Positions 21,755 to 34,232 of a DNA stretch of 64,000 nt are shown here, piece by piece (position 1 is the first letter of the stretch; each line of letters begins with the position of its first letter). The stretch is taken from assembly GCA_947095585.1 (NCBI GenBank), contig OX352763.1, forward strand, positions 31,607,462-31,671,461, read 5' to 3'. This stretch comes from Nephrocerus scutellatus (Eukaryota; Arthropoda; Insecta; Diptera; Pipunculidae). Under the pieces are notes generated by a model that searched no databases, had not been told where the DNA came from, and worked only from the letters and a program-made list of their open reading frames with translations. Position numbers and translations under genes: made by a program.

Positions 21755-22923
21755 ACAACAGCTACAACATCAGCAACAGCAGCAACAACAACAACAGCAA
21801 CAACAGCAGCAACAGCAACAACAACAACAGCAGCAGCAGCAACAACAACAACAAGTCAACAACAATTCCAATGTCATTCTACCGCAATCGCCATTTAATA
21901 ATGCCGCAACAACTGTTTCCCAGATTCAAAACAATGCATTTACTTCGCCAATGTCTGCTCAGCATCAGCAGCAACAGCAACAAAAGATGCCCAGCGGAAT
22001 GCCTCCCACACCCACCAGTCTGGATTCTCTAACGGGCAGTGTTGGAAACGCAATAACGACCACCCCAACTCATCCCTCCTCAATGGTTGCCGCACCAAGT
22101 CCGTCTCCTAATTTCCCAAGTAACGGACCAATGAGTATTCCAACAAATCCACCATCTGTCTCGTCGTTAATGCAACCGATGAGTGAACGCAACACTCCAC
22201 CACCGTTGATGACGTCGCCAGCTCCTGTAACAAATGTCGTCTCATCGTCTCAGGCTGCGGTGGCAGCAGCAGCAGCCGCACAAGCCCAAGCACAAGCTGC
22301 AGCTGCAGCCGCCGCAGCGGCAATTGCAGCAACATCACTGGTACAACAACAACAGCAACAGCAAATGTCAATGGGCAAAGGAGGTGGAAGTTCCTCAAAA
22401 TCGGCGATGTCTCTATCCTCAAGTCGTCCCACATCGAGCAGTAATCTCTCTTCGCAAATGGCAGCCTTAGAAGCGGCAGCACGCGACCAAGACGACACTC
22501 CTCCTTCTCCTGATGGTGGTGGCGGTAGTGGAGGCGGATGCGGCAACAAAAATGCACCCAAAGGGAAGCTGGATTCGATCAAACAAGAGGATGACATTAA
22601 GAAGGAGTTCATCGAGGATGGTGACAATTCGCAATTAGACGCGTCTGGCTCGGGTGTTGGTAAGAATGTGAACAACGATGGCACTGCCACTGTCAAAATG
22701 GAATCTGGTAACGGAGACCATGTTAAAACCGAGCCGATGGAAGTGGACGAAGGAGGAGCTGCCGGTGGCGTTAACAATAACGATCATTCAGCCGACAACA
22801 AAGAGGATATTAGGCCGCTACTTTCAGATGGCATCGATCAGAAGATACAAATAAAGACGGAAACAAAACCGGTGGTGCCCGAACCGCTTGTACCGAATGC
22901 CAGCGATAAAAAGAAGAAGTGCG
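17911..22923 (+). CDS. nej: nej exon: Gly/Gln-rich region, TAZ1 and KIX
   Basis: Acceptor CCATACAG, donor GCG|GTAAGT. A 5-kb exon. TAZ1 lies near 19092-19365 ([28 protein letters not shown] zinc ligands). KIX lies near 20553-20810 ([40 protein letters not shown]). A glutamine run of 40 codons covers 18915-19034, with others near 19695-19785, 20838-20870 and 21720-21855. The 3' end is acidic and Lys-rich ([15 protein letters not shown]). The exon starts in phase 1, so an upstream coding exon is needed unless ATG 17913 is used. Confidence 0.95.
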
Positions 22924-25900
22924 GTAAGTCGCTAATTTTTTGTTGCTTTTTATAAAATAACAAAATTCCAACTAAAACCTTTCGTCTGTCTTTTACCTTG
23001 TTCAGTGTTCAATCCGGAAGAGCTGAAGCAAGCGTTGCTGCCGACACTCGAGAAGCTCATGCGTCACGAGCCAGAGTCGGTGCCGTTCCGTTTCCCCGTC
23101 GATCCACAAATGCTTGGCATTCCTGATTATTTCGAGATAGTTAAAAAACCCATGGATCTTGGAACGATTCGTAATAATCTGATGAATGGAAAATACAGCG
23201 ATCCCTGGGAGTATGTTGATGACGTTTGGTTGATGTTCGACAACGCCTGGCTATACAATCGAAAGACTTCTCGCGTCTATCGTTACTGCACCAAGGTATG
23301 TTTTTGATTTCTTCTTACCCTACTCATATGATTCTGACTTTATTTTCTGTGCTACTTCTTCCTAATCCAACAATCGATCAAAACTTTTCTCTCTTCCTTT
23401 TCCAGTTGTCTGAAGTATTCGAGCTGGAAGTTGATCCTGTGATGCAGGCTCTCGGCTATTGCTGCGGTCGCAAGTACACTTTTAATCCGCAAGTTTTGTG
23501 CTGTTTTGGCAAACAACTTTGCACAATTCCACGGGATGCTAAATACTATAGCTATCAAAATAGGTAAGTGCGAGACTAAGATTTGTCATATGCCCACATA
23601 CACACAAGCATACATACCTACTATCTGCCTGTCATTTGCATTATTCTAATGATGAACGTGGTGATTAGGTAAACCGACGTGTTGTCACCTATTCTACTAA
23701 CAATATTTAATTTTGTTAATAAAATTCATTACATTATAATTATTATATTAATTAATGCAATATAAGTATTTAGAATTGTTCTATATCATGTCATCAAGAG
23801 GTACATTCTTTGAGCTTGGACCTTAGGTATTGATTGTTGCTTGAATCGCTATAAGTACACTTAATTACATTTTAATCGTTATATTATTTCATTTATTCTG
23901 TCGTTAATAAATTGATTAAAGTGAGTCCCATATCATTCAGTGTTTAAAGGTCAGCAGGCCTTACAATTACAGCAATTTACTTTTTAACAAACGACGTTCG
24001 GACGTACTAACCAATTCAGAGATTCCTTCTTTAGCCGCACAATAGTTATGTGGAATAAATTGCCTGATTCTGTGTTTCCACATTTATATGATCAGCAGTC
24101 ATTTAAGACACACCTGCGTGTCATCTTTTCCTCTCCCTAATTTCCTAACGCCCACGCTGTGCTAAGCATTATAACATCAAATCCCTTTAGCGTGTTTACA
24201 CTATAAAAAAAATATCTCATCTTTTCGTCTCCTTAATACCTAAAGCCCACGCTGTGCTAAGCATTAAAACATTATAAGGAGCGTGTTCCGCAACAATAAA
24301 ACGAGAAAAGGGACTTGAACTAGCTTAAGATTTAAGTATGCCAGTGTGTCAGGGGTATTACGAAGAGTCGCTGTTCTCGAATGTAGGAAAGAAAGAAAGA
24401 TGGACTTGCAATATGTATTACAGTAATCAAACAATTATTTAACCATCGTATGATCCGGTTGGCAGGACATTCTAAAGCTCATATGATTGAGACGGGAAGT
24501 GGTCCGAAAATGATTTGTGGTAGGAATTATCGAAGAATTTCATAGACCTTAGTTAAATGATGCCAATATGTATGACATCGACTTAAAATCGGAATCTGTG
24601 AAAGGCACCCCGGCAACTTGGTTATAAAGCTAAAGAATTGTTATAAAGCCAGAAAAGAATCTTCTATGGTGGACCCGTGGAGTCGAATTGAAGCACGGGT
24701 ATTAAGGATGGGTTCGAGTATGGGTGCGAAGCATCTGGATATTTCTTTTGAAGACCGGTTGTGAAAAAAGCGATAAAACAGTGACAAGCAGGTAACATTC
24801 CTACAATGTTCAAGCGATTCGATTGTTTTCGCGATATTTACATCACCAATAAGTTTTAACGCGCGGTTCTGAATTCTGTATAGTAGATGCAATGTTCTCT
24901 TGCGGGCGCCTGCTTAGACAATACAGTATGTGTGTTGCTGACACACATACCTAGAATTTAGAGTTGTTCAGTTTCTTTAATACAAGATCCATTCATGGAA
25001 GACATACAGAAGACAGCATAGAGCCTTAGAAGCGTTAAATTCAACTCGATTATTTAGTCTCCACCTTGTTATGCTGTCAAGGTCAGAATTTAACGTGCTT
25101 AACATACGTTGTTATTCAAGTTTCGCTTGTGACGAAGAGGGGCGTGCAGAAAGCGTAAAACCATATAAAAGTCGTCGGCGAAAGAATGGATTGGATTAGA
25201 AGTAGCGAATAGGAGGTCATTAATGAAAATGAGAAAAAGTGTCGGATACAAAACAGAGCCTTGTGGAACACCGGCGTTTATGCGGTGAACACTGGATTGA
25301 ATTGGAAACCGTCCAATACGACCTGGATTGAACGACCAAAAAGGTAGTTACTAGTACAATCAAGCAAAGCCTTATCAATTCCATAGGCATTCATTTTCAA
25401 CAAAAGAGCTTAATGCCAGCCTCTGTCAAATGCCTTGGAAATATCGAGTGCAACAACTTTGCTTTCACCAAATTTGTGATTAGACTGGTTCCACTTTTCA
25501 GTGAGATAAACCATCAGGTCAGGCATAGAACGTTGCCTACGAAAACCGTACTGCTGGTCGCTAAGGATTTCATAAGCTTTAAGGTATTGCATAAGCTTAC
25601 GATTGATCAGCGTTTCCATGATCTTACAAAGTATGGATGTTATCGCAATTGATCGGTAGGAGGAAAGAGATGACGGTTCCACTTTTTTAGGAACAGACTG
25701 GATAAAGGCTGTTTTCCAATTCATTGGAATGAATCCAAAAGAATAAGAGAAACCGGAAAGCTTGCGCAGTGGCAATGCCAACGTTGAAGAACACCTCTTT
25801 AAAACTATAGCGGGAATACCATCAGGTCCAGCAGATTTATGAATATTGAGATCATTTAATACTCTGGCCAGTTGACCAGTACGAAAGTAATTCGACTCTT

Positions 25901-28900
25901 GCAAGTACCGGCGGCGACAACGTGCTCGCTATCTGGTAGCGTGGAGCTAGCTGCGAAATGTGAAGCAAGCAGATTGGCCTTGTCTATAGAGCTGACGGTT
26001 GGAATGCCATTGTGAATGAGCGTTGGAATTGAAGACGAGGCAGTATTTTTAATTTGTTTCACGAATGACCAAAAATTTTTACTTCTTTTGGGACATTGAA
26101 GTATTTTTTGTTTCATTTTATGGTCATAGTCGAATTTGGCGCGTTTAAGGTAGGCATTGCAATCATTTCTGACTCGTCTAAATTTGGTTCGATTTTCCAC
26201 AGTGGGGGTTTTTTTTATATAACCGAAAGCAAACCTCACGGTTCCTAGTAGCCTCTTTGCAGCTTATATCATACCAAGCATTTTCTTTCGGTTTGATACA
26301 CTTAGTCATGCTAAACTGTCTCATACCCTCATGGATTATGTTTGTGATCGTATCAGATATGGCATCCACACCACTATTGACATTAAGTGGCCAGTTAAAA
26401 TTCCTAAAGAAATTATTGTGGCCATCCCAGTCGGCTTTCTCGTGTAACCATACTTTTCTTTTAGGGTTTTTTTCCTTTACTACGTTGTTCGGCAACGAGA
26501 AATTTGCTGATACTACACAATGGCCTGAAGAGCCTAGAGGTGATTAGGGTGTATTTGTTAGGATGAGAGGTAAGAAACAAGTTAAGGGTATTTGCTTTAT
26601 GACTAACAATGTCTGGAATCCGAGTGGGCTCATTCACAAGCTGAGTGAGATGATTAAAATTAGCAAATAATTCAACATCCTTTCCTTACGGTGTTGTTAA
26701 GCCTGAATGGCGAAGCCAACTAGAATTGTGTATATTAAAATCACCGGCAATGACGATTTCAGGAAATGGATCAAGCGACAAAATTCTAGATACAGAGTCA
26801 TCTAACTCACTACAAGTTGAGACACTGCCTATGGACATGTGTCGTAAATGAATGTAGATCATACAAATGCAGAAACGCGGTTGGATTGGAGGATGGGCGT
26901 CATACATCGTTCATGTTCTTTTTAACACCACTTGTGGAAAAGCGATAAAACAGTGACAAGCAGGAAGCTCCTAGGATGTTCAAGCGATTCGTTTGTTTTC
27001 GTGATTTTTGATGAAATGGGGTGTAATTGCGCTTCCCCTTGACTTGAGCTATGGGGTTAGTGCAGGGATCTACAATTTAAGGCCGGATCCGAACGGCGAA
27101 TTGAGAAGCTTTCCGTAACAAGTTTATTACTCTCGGAACGTTTGTCACCCATTCGCGAGTGGGGGTATACCGTGAAAAATACTTTTGGTGTTACTGGGAT
27201 TCGAACCATATGCGAATTTCCACTGAGCCACGGCGCCGTCAATTAACAACTCTAAGAAGGCTGATTATTTGGTTGCCAAATTTGGCGCGCAAGAAATCGA
27301 TTGTCTGTCGGCTTGTATGGCACGTGGCGTCATCTTGTTAAAATCTAAGGTCGTCCACATTCATGGCGTCGATTTGTGGCCATACAAAGTTGGTCAGCTG
27401 GTTTTGTAACGGTCGCTATGGACGGTAGCGGTGTTTCCAGCAGCGTTTTCGAAGAAAAATGGGCCACCAAAATCCAAACAAAACTGTCGCTCTTGGTGGA
27501 TGCATTGGCTTTTCTCTACGATTACGTGTGGCTGTTCCGAACCTCAAATTTGGCAGTTCCGCTTGTTTCCAAAGCCACCGAGATGGAAATGCACTTTGTC
27601 TGAAAATATCAAAATCGACCTCATGGCCCAAGCTGAGAACTAATATCGAAGCGGATGGTCATTTGCAATCAAACTCCTGAGTCATCTGGACCTTTTAAGC
27701 GAATAATACGAAGTCTTTGTGCAGTATTCAGCTCAGGCTGGTGCGACTAATGGCCAGTTGCTGCGATTTGCGTCGAGTTGAGGTCGATGGATTCTGTCCC
27801 ACACTCGCAGTATTCTGGGCCGTGCGATCTGTCCGAGTTGTAGAACCACTTATGTTATCCACTAGCAAGGCTTTCTCACGAACTTTCTTCACTAATTTCA
27901 CCACAGCGGTTCCGCTTGGCGCTCTTTCACGACTCATATTTTTTTTCTAAGTTCGCACGGTTTCGGCTACACAACTCTGACATTGAAAATAAGTTTTCAA
28001 TATTTCGAAACGCTCCTCAAGCGATTATTTCGTGCCGCGAAATATCAGACTGACGAGCTGTCAACATTTCAAGCAAATCGTTTAAAAAGAAGTCGCGATG
28101 GCCTATGATTTAAAAACAAACCAGTAGATTGCCCACCCTTTACATGTATTTTGCGCACTAATGGAAATGACCTACAATTTAACGCCGTATCCCAACTGTG
28201 AATTGAGAAGCTTACCGTGACAAGTTATTACTTGTCAGACATTCCCGAGGTTCAAACCTCGAACCTCCTGCTCCGCAGTCCATGCACTTACCACTGAGCC
28301 ACGCGGCACAACAGGATTGCCACTCTATATTAACTTCGCGTCGGTATGTGTCTGTCTGTCTGTCTGCCTCTGAGTCGGTGGCTGGTCGAATCTTGTGATA
28401 AATTTCTAAACCACTTCCCAAAGTCGAATTTTATTTTAGCATTATTGTTATTTGAGGTGGAAACAACGAGTAAAACTGCTGTTGGCATTAAAGCAAAATC
28501 AAATTACGCGCATGCGTCAAAAATCATACTACTACACACATCAGATACTAACACTACGAACATGCGGTTAAGATGTGAGTTTTGCACATTTGCGACCAAA
28601 ATTCGTACCCACATCAACAAAACTGAGATCAGGATGGAGCTCTTATCTGAATAGCTACATACACCGTTTACGCGACAGCATCATCGATCAATGCCCGGAC
28701 TGTAGTGCGTCACCACATAACACCGCCCATCTATTCAGCTGCCAGTCCCATCCGACGTTACTCACACCGCTATCCCTATGGACACAGCCTGTCGAAGCAG
28801 CCGCATTTCTGGGCCTAGACTGTTCCGACAGCTACACAAACATTACAACCCAACGTTTTAATTAATACAAATTTATAGTTGCTACAACAGGATACAATTT

Positions 28901-31900
28901 ATCCCGGCCCATACATTTACATTAAAACGAGTTTGGAAGATGTTAAATTAATTAAAGATGTGGATTAAATTCAAAGTTTGTCACTCCGTCCTTGTTAAAG
29001 TGGTCTAAAGATTCCTTCCGCTATAGGCACTATCACGATTGAATTTTCTAGTATCTGCTCACAAAATTGAGTCCTTCTGGGCAAGTCCGTTAGAAGCAGA
29101 TAATGAACTGGAAAGAAGGAATCTCTCCTTTAAGCAATTGCCACCTAACATGGTACACCCTGTATATAAAATATCCTCTGTATGCTTATTGGCTATGTCA
29201 CTCCCTGACAAATTAGTTCTAAAACTGTGATGAAATATCGTCAGTATACCAACTCCAAATAGTCCAGACGTTCCAAACATACTTTTTCTATTTCTTATGT
29301 CCTGTATCCACTTGTGGGTCATTTGTTGTTGTCATTTGGTGCAGCTCTATAACTCTGTGTGAGAGTAAACAAACGCGTTGTCCAGATGTTTGAGTTGAGA
29401 TGTAAGATTCCAACGAATTCCTCCGTTTCCAGTAGATAAAGCTGCGCGAAGTTCATCGCTAATCACCAACAAAAAAAGTATCGGCGATAGAATGCACCCT
29501 TGTCGTGCCCCACTTAGTATATCGAATTCCCCTGACAGCTTTCCTCTGTGCAGCACATGACATTTAGAGCCATCATAGGTTGCTTTAATAATAGCTATTT
29601 GTTTATCCGGTATACCTCTCCTGCGCAAGGCGAGCCAGATAAACTGTCTGTTCTTCACAAAATCGATGAACAGCAGGTGCAGTGGTGACCGGAATTCAAC
29701 GCACGGTTCAATAATGATCCATTGATATTCCATTCCCTCTATTTCTTCTGTGGAATGAATAAAATAAAACACTCCAAAAGAGAGTTTTGACAAATGACAG
29801 CAGTCCTCTTCGTGCAGCAGCCAAGAACGTGAATGGTCGAGGACAGATTAATTTTGGATAATTTGGTAGCGTTGCTCAGGCGTGAGTCTTTTCATAATAA
29901 TTTTCATTTTCATAGACTATATTGATAATAAATATTAAAGAGTGAGCGCAGTATGACAGCTTGTCTGACAGTTACCCTTCAGTAAGTTCTATCTAAGCAA
30001 AAGAACACCCTTTATATGTATGGATAAGAGTTTGTTGTTTTAAGAGAACTCTTGATGACATTTGCATATACGACGCTTTACCAACTATACTGCTTGGCCT
30101 TTGTAAAATAATAACAATAATAATTAAATAAACATTTTCATTTAAATAACTACTAAAAAACATAAACAAATGCTAATATAAACCTATTCTTTTCTCTTTT
30201 GTTTCTTTCCATTTATCCTGTACATTTTTAAAAACATTTCTGGTTATGGTTTTGTCTTTTTTGTCCTTATATCCTAAACCCCAACTTTAACTCCCAACAA
30301 CTCTAACCAATCAACCAACAAACGCTTCTAATTTTGCTGTTTGTACGCTCACCCGCTCGATCGCGCTCACCTCGCCTGCTTATTGTCGTCACATTGCCGT
30401 GTGGATCATCGGCGATTGGCGGCAAAAATCAAAATCCATTTGTGTGTTTTGTCGTCTAACACCCAACCACCAACACCATCACTAACAAACATCATTACTG
30501 CAATAACCAACCAACCAACCAACCAACCATCATTACACTATCACCAATGTGCAATATTCATACATCAAACGCTATCTCGCTTCTCACAAAATTCAATTCG
30601 ATTGAAAATGTATGAAAAAATAGTCTAAAGGATTATGGTGTTGCATCTAACAGATACACTTTTTGCCAAAAATGTTTCAACGATATTGAGGGAGACACGG
30701 TCACGCTCGGCGACGAACCGCTGCAGTCGCAAACGTAAGTATTTCAGGTCTTTACTTAAATTGAATTGTTTAAATATTTAACCATCCACCACTTGTCACC
30801 GCTGCACAGACAAATCAAAAAGGATCAATTCAAGGAGATGAAAAACGATCACCTGGAATTGGAGCCGTTTGTCGATTGTGGCGAATGTGGCCGTAAACAA
30901 CATCAACTTTGTGTTCTCTACTTGGAGACAATTTGGCCGGGAGGTTTTGTATGTGACAATTGCATCAAGAAGAAGAATTCCAAACGCAAGGAGAACAAAT
31001 TCAATGCGAAACGTTTGCCCACAACTAAGCTGGGCATTTACATTGAGACGCGTGTGAATAATTTCCTCAAAAAGAAGGAAGCCGGTGCAGGTGAGGTGCA
31101 CATTCGTGTTGTTTCCAGTTCGGATAAGTGTGTCGAAGTGAAGCCGGGTATGCGACGGAGATTTGTCGAGACGGGTGAACTCAATTCAGAGTTTCCATAC
31201 CGGGCGAAAGCATTGTTCGCATTCGAAGAGGTTGACGGTGTCGATGTGTGCTTCTTTGGGATGCACGTGCAAGAGTATGGTTCCGAGTGTCCAGCGCCAA
31301 ATACGCGACGTGTGTACATAGCCTACCTGGATTCTGTGCATTTCTTCCGTCCTCGCCAATACCGGACGGCTGTCTATCATGAGATTCTTCTCGGTTATAT
31401 GGATTATGTGAAACAATTGGGCTATACGATGGCACATATTTGGGCGTGTCCACCATCCGAGGGGGATGATTACATTTTTCACTGCCATCCAACTGATCAG
31501 AAAATTCCCAAACCGAAGCGGCTTCAGGAATGGTACAAGAAAATGCTCGACAAGGGGATGATTGAGCGCACCATACAAGACTACAAGGACATCCTGAAGC
31601 AGGCAATGGAAGACAAGCTGACGTCCGCAGCGGAATTACCCTATTTTGAAGGTGATTTTTGGCCAAACGTACTTGAGGAGAGTATAAAGGAACTCGATCA
31701 AGAGGAGGAGGAGAAGCGAAAGCAGGCGGAAGCCGCAGAGGCAGCTGCCGCAGCAGCAAATGCTGTAAGTAATTTGTCATGCTCTTTATTGTTGTCTGTT
31801 TCTCATTAACTTTCTCTGCATGTTCCACAATGTAGATCTTTTCCATGTCAGAGGACAACGAAGTTAGCGCTGATGGCAAAAAGAAAGGTCAAAAGAAGGC

Positions 31901-34200
31901 GAAAAAGTCCAACAAATCCAAGGCTGCGCAGCGTAAGAACAACAAAAAGTCAACCGAACAACAAACCGGCAACGATCTTTCGGCAAAGATTTATGCCACA
32001 ATGGAGAAGCACAAGGAGGTTTTCTTTGTAATTCGCCTGCATTCGGCGCAATCGGCTGCGAGTCTAGCGGTGAGTTGGAGGGCTTTAAATTTAAAATATT
32101 CAAATGATCAAAAATTTGTTGTTTCCCCTCAAACAGCCAATTCAAGATCCTGATCCGATTCTAACATGCGACCTCATGGATGGTCGGGATGCATTCCTAA
32201 CACTCGCACGTGATAAACATTATGAATTCTCTTCGCTGCGCCGAGCGCAATTCTCTACACTCTCTATGTTGTACGAGCTTCATAACCAGGGACAGGATAA
32301 GTTCGTCTACACGTGCAATAATTGCAAGACAGCGGTGGAGACGCGTTTCCATTGTACTGTCTGCGATGTAAGTTTATCATCTTAAGGCTAAGGCATACAG
32401 ACTCTAATATGTTTCATCCAATCTTTCCAATTGTTATGTAGGACTTTGACCTGTGCACCGTTTGCAACGAAAAAGTTGGCCATCCGCACAAGATGGAGAA
32501 ACTTGGCTTTGATTTGGATGATGGTTCATCGCCTGCTGATCTGAAGCAGGCAAATCCACAAGAAGCCCGAAAACAATCTATTCAGCGATGCATTCAATCG
32601 CTGGTGCACGCTTGCCAATGCAGAGACGCCAACTGCCGCCTGCCATCTTGTCAGAAGATGAAACGCGTCGTACAGCACACAAAGAATTGCAAACGCAAAA
32701 CGAACGGTGGCTGTCCCATTTGCAAGCAGCTCATCGCATTATGTTGCTACCATGCGAAACACTGCCAGGAGCAGAAGTGCCCAGTTCCATTCTGTCCGAA
32801 TATCAAGCACAAGTTGAAGCAGCAGCAGTTGCAGCAGAGGTAAGTGTCGAAATGTTTGATGATTAAGTCATTATTCGATTTTTATTTCTTAATTTCTTAT
32901 ATCGCGCAGACTTCAGCAAGCTCAGCTACTTCGTCGGCGAATGGCTGTCATGTCAAGAACGGCAGCTCCAGCTGTTTTGGCGCCTGGTCCAGTTGTTGGT
33001 CCGGGACCAGGTATTATCGCCCCCACAGGTATGGTTGGCGGTGGACCACCTCTTATACCACCAGGAGCGGGCAGCATGAGTCCATCGACGGGGCCTGTGC
33101 CATCGCCTGTATCAACATCTATGGGTGGTATGACAAGTCCGCATCCCCAGGGTATTGGCATGAAGCCGGGTGGGCATTCGCCTTCACCGAACGTCCTACA
33201 GGTAGTTAAGCAGGTGAGTTAAAGCATATTATTAGTCATCTAGAATGGAAATCTTTTATATTTTATTTTTTTTTGTATTGCCAGGTACAGGAAGAAGCCG
33301 CGCGGCAACAAGTTCCTCATGTTGGTGGATTTGGCAAGGTCGCACCAGCCCCACAAATGGCGCCACCAGTTATGCAACGGCACATGGGTGTAGTTCCTAA
33401 TCAGCAGCCCAATACGGCCGGTATGGTCGGAGGAATTCCTGGTGTCGGCAATGTTGGCGTCGGCGTCGGAGTTGGAGGTGTCGGAATTGGTGGAGTCGGT
33501 GTAGGAGGTGTAGGACCGATGGTTGGTGGAGGTCCTGGTATGGGTGGCAATAACCTTCTGCCAATGGACCAATGGGGAAATCGTTATCCAAATCAGGCGA
33601 ATCAACCTAATATGCGGCAGCCAAGTCAGAACCAAGTGATGCAGCAGAATCAAATGCAACAGCAGCAGGTACGTGGAGATCACCGAAATCTGTGATTCAA
33701 ACCTACAATAGAATGTTGTGCACATACCCTACATTACATATAATTTTGTTTGTTTGCTTTGTTTCATCTTATCTATAGAATATGATGGGTATGGTCGGCG
33801 CTGGAGCATCTAATCAGATGGTCGGTGGTCCAGGTCAACAAGTTGTGCCCGGTGGCCCAGGCGTCGGTGGTGGTATGGGTGTCGGTGGTATGGTTGGAGT
33901 ACCAGGCCCGGGAGGCATTCGCCCAGCTGGTGGCCAACACAGTGGCGTTGGAACACCCATGGCCAATGGTCCATCACTGAATACACAGCAGTTGTCGCAG
34001 ATAATGCAGAAAATTAAGAATAATCCTTCGAGCGAGGGCCATCAGCAAATTCTGCAAATGCTCAAAGCAAATCCTCAGATTATGGCTGCTATCATTAAGC
34101 AACGACAACAGAGTCAGAATTCAGGAGCAGCTGCAGCAGCAGCGGCCGCCGCTGCAGCACAACAAGGAAATGGACCACAACAGCAACAACAACAACAACA

Positions 34201-34232
<32 letters not shown>

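Larger units (their letters stand above)
23564..30653. other. nej 7.1-kb intron, filled with transposons
   Basis: Donor GTAAGTGCG at 23564, acceptor CATCTAACAG before 30654. It holds an antisense CR1/Jockey-like LINE, a second fragment of it, two SINEs, a sense jockey tail and an antisense RTE-type fragment. The last ~850 bp before the acceptor are low-complexity, C/A-rich, with CCAACCAACCAA at about 30505-30530. No host exon is recognised inside. Confidence 0.85.

Noticed and set aside
18850..21839. Poly-Ser, poly-Asn, poly-Leu, poly-Cys and poly-Ala frames on both strands in the CAG/CAA region
   Set aside because: They are alternate-frame translations of the nej glutamine codons; the CBP frame is conserved and the others are not.
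27195..27240. Possible tRNA gene (A and B boxes, minus strand)
   Set aside because: No acceptor-stem or anticodon-stem pairing, and the sequence continues into a repeated body; annotated as a SINE.
31181..31879. Antisense open frame of 232 codons opposite the HAT exon
   Set aside because: It crosses a nej intron and mirrors strongly conserved HAT codons; a shadow frame.
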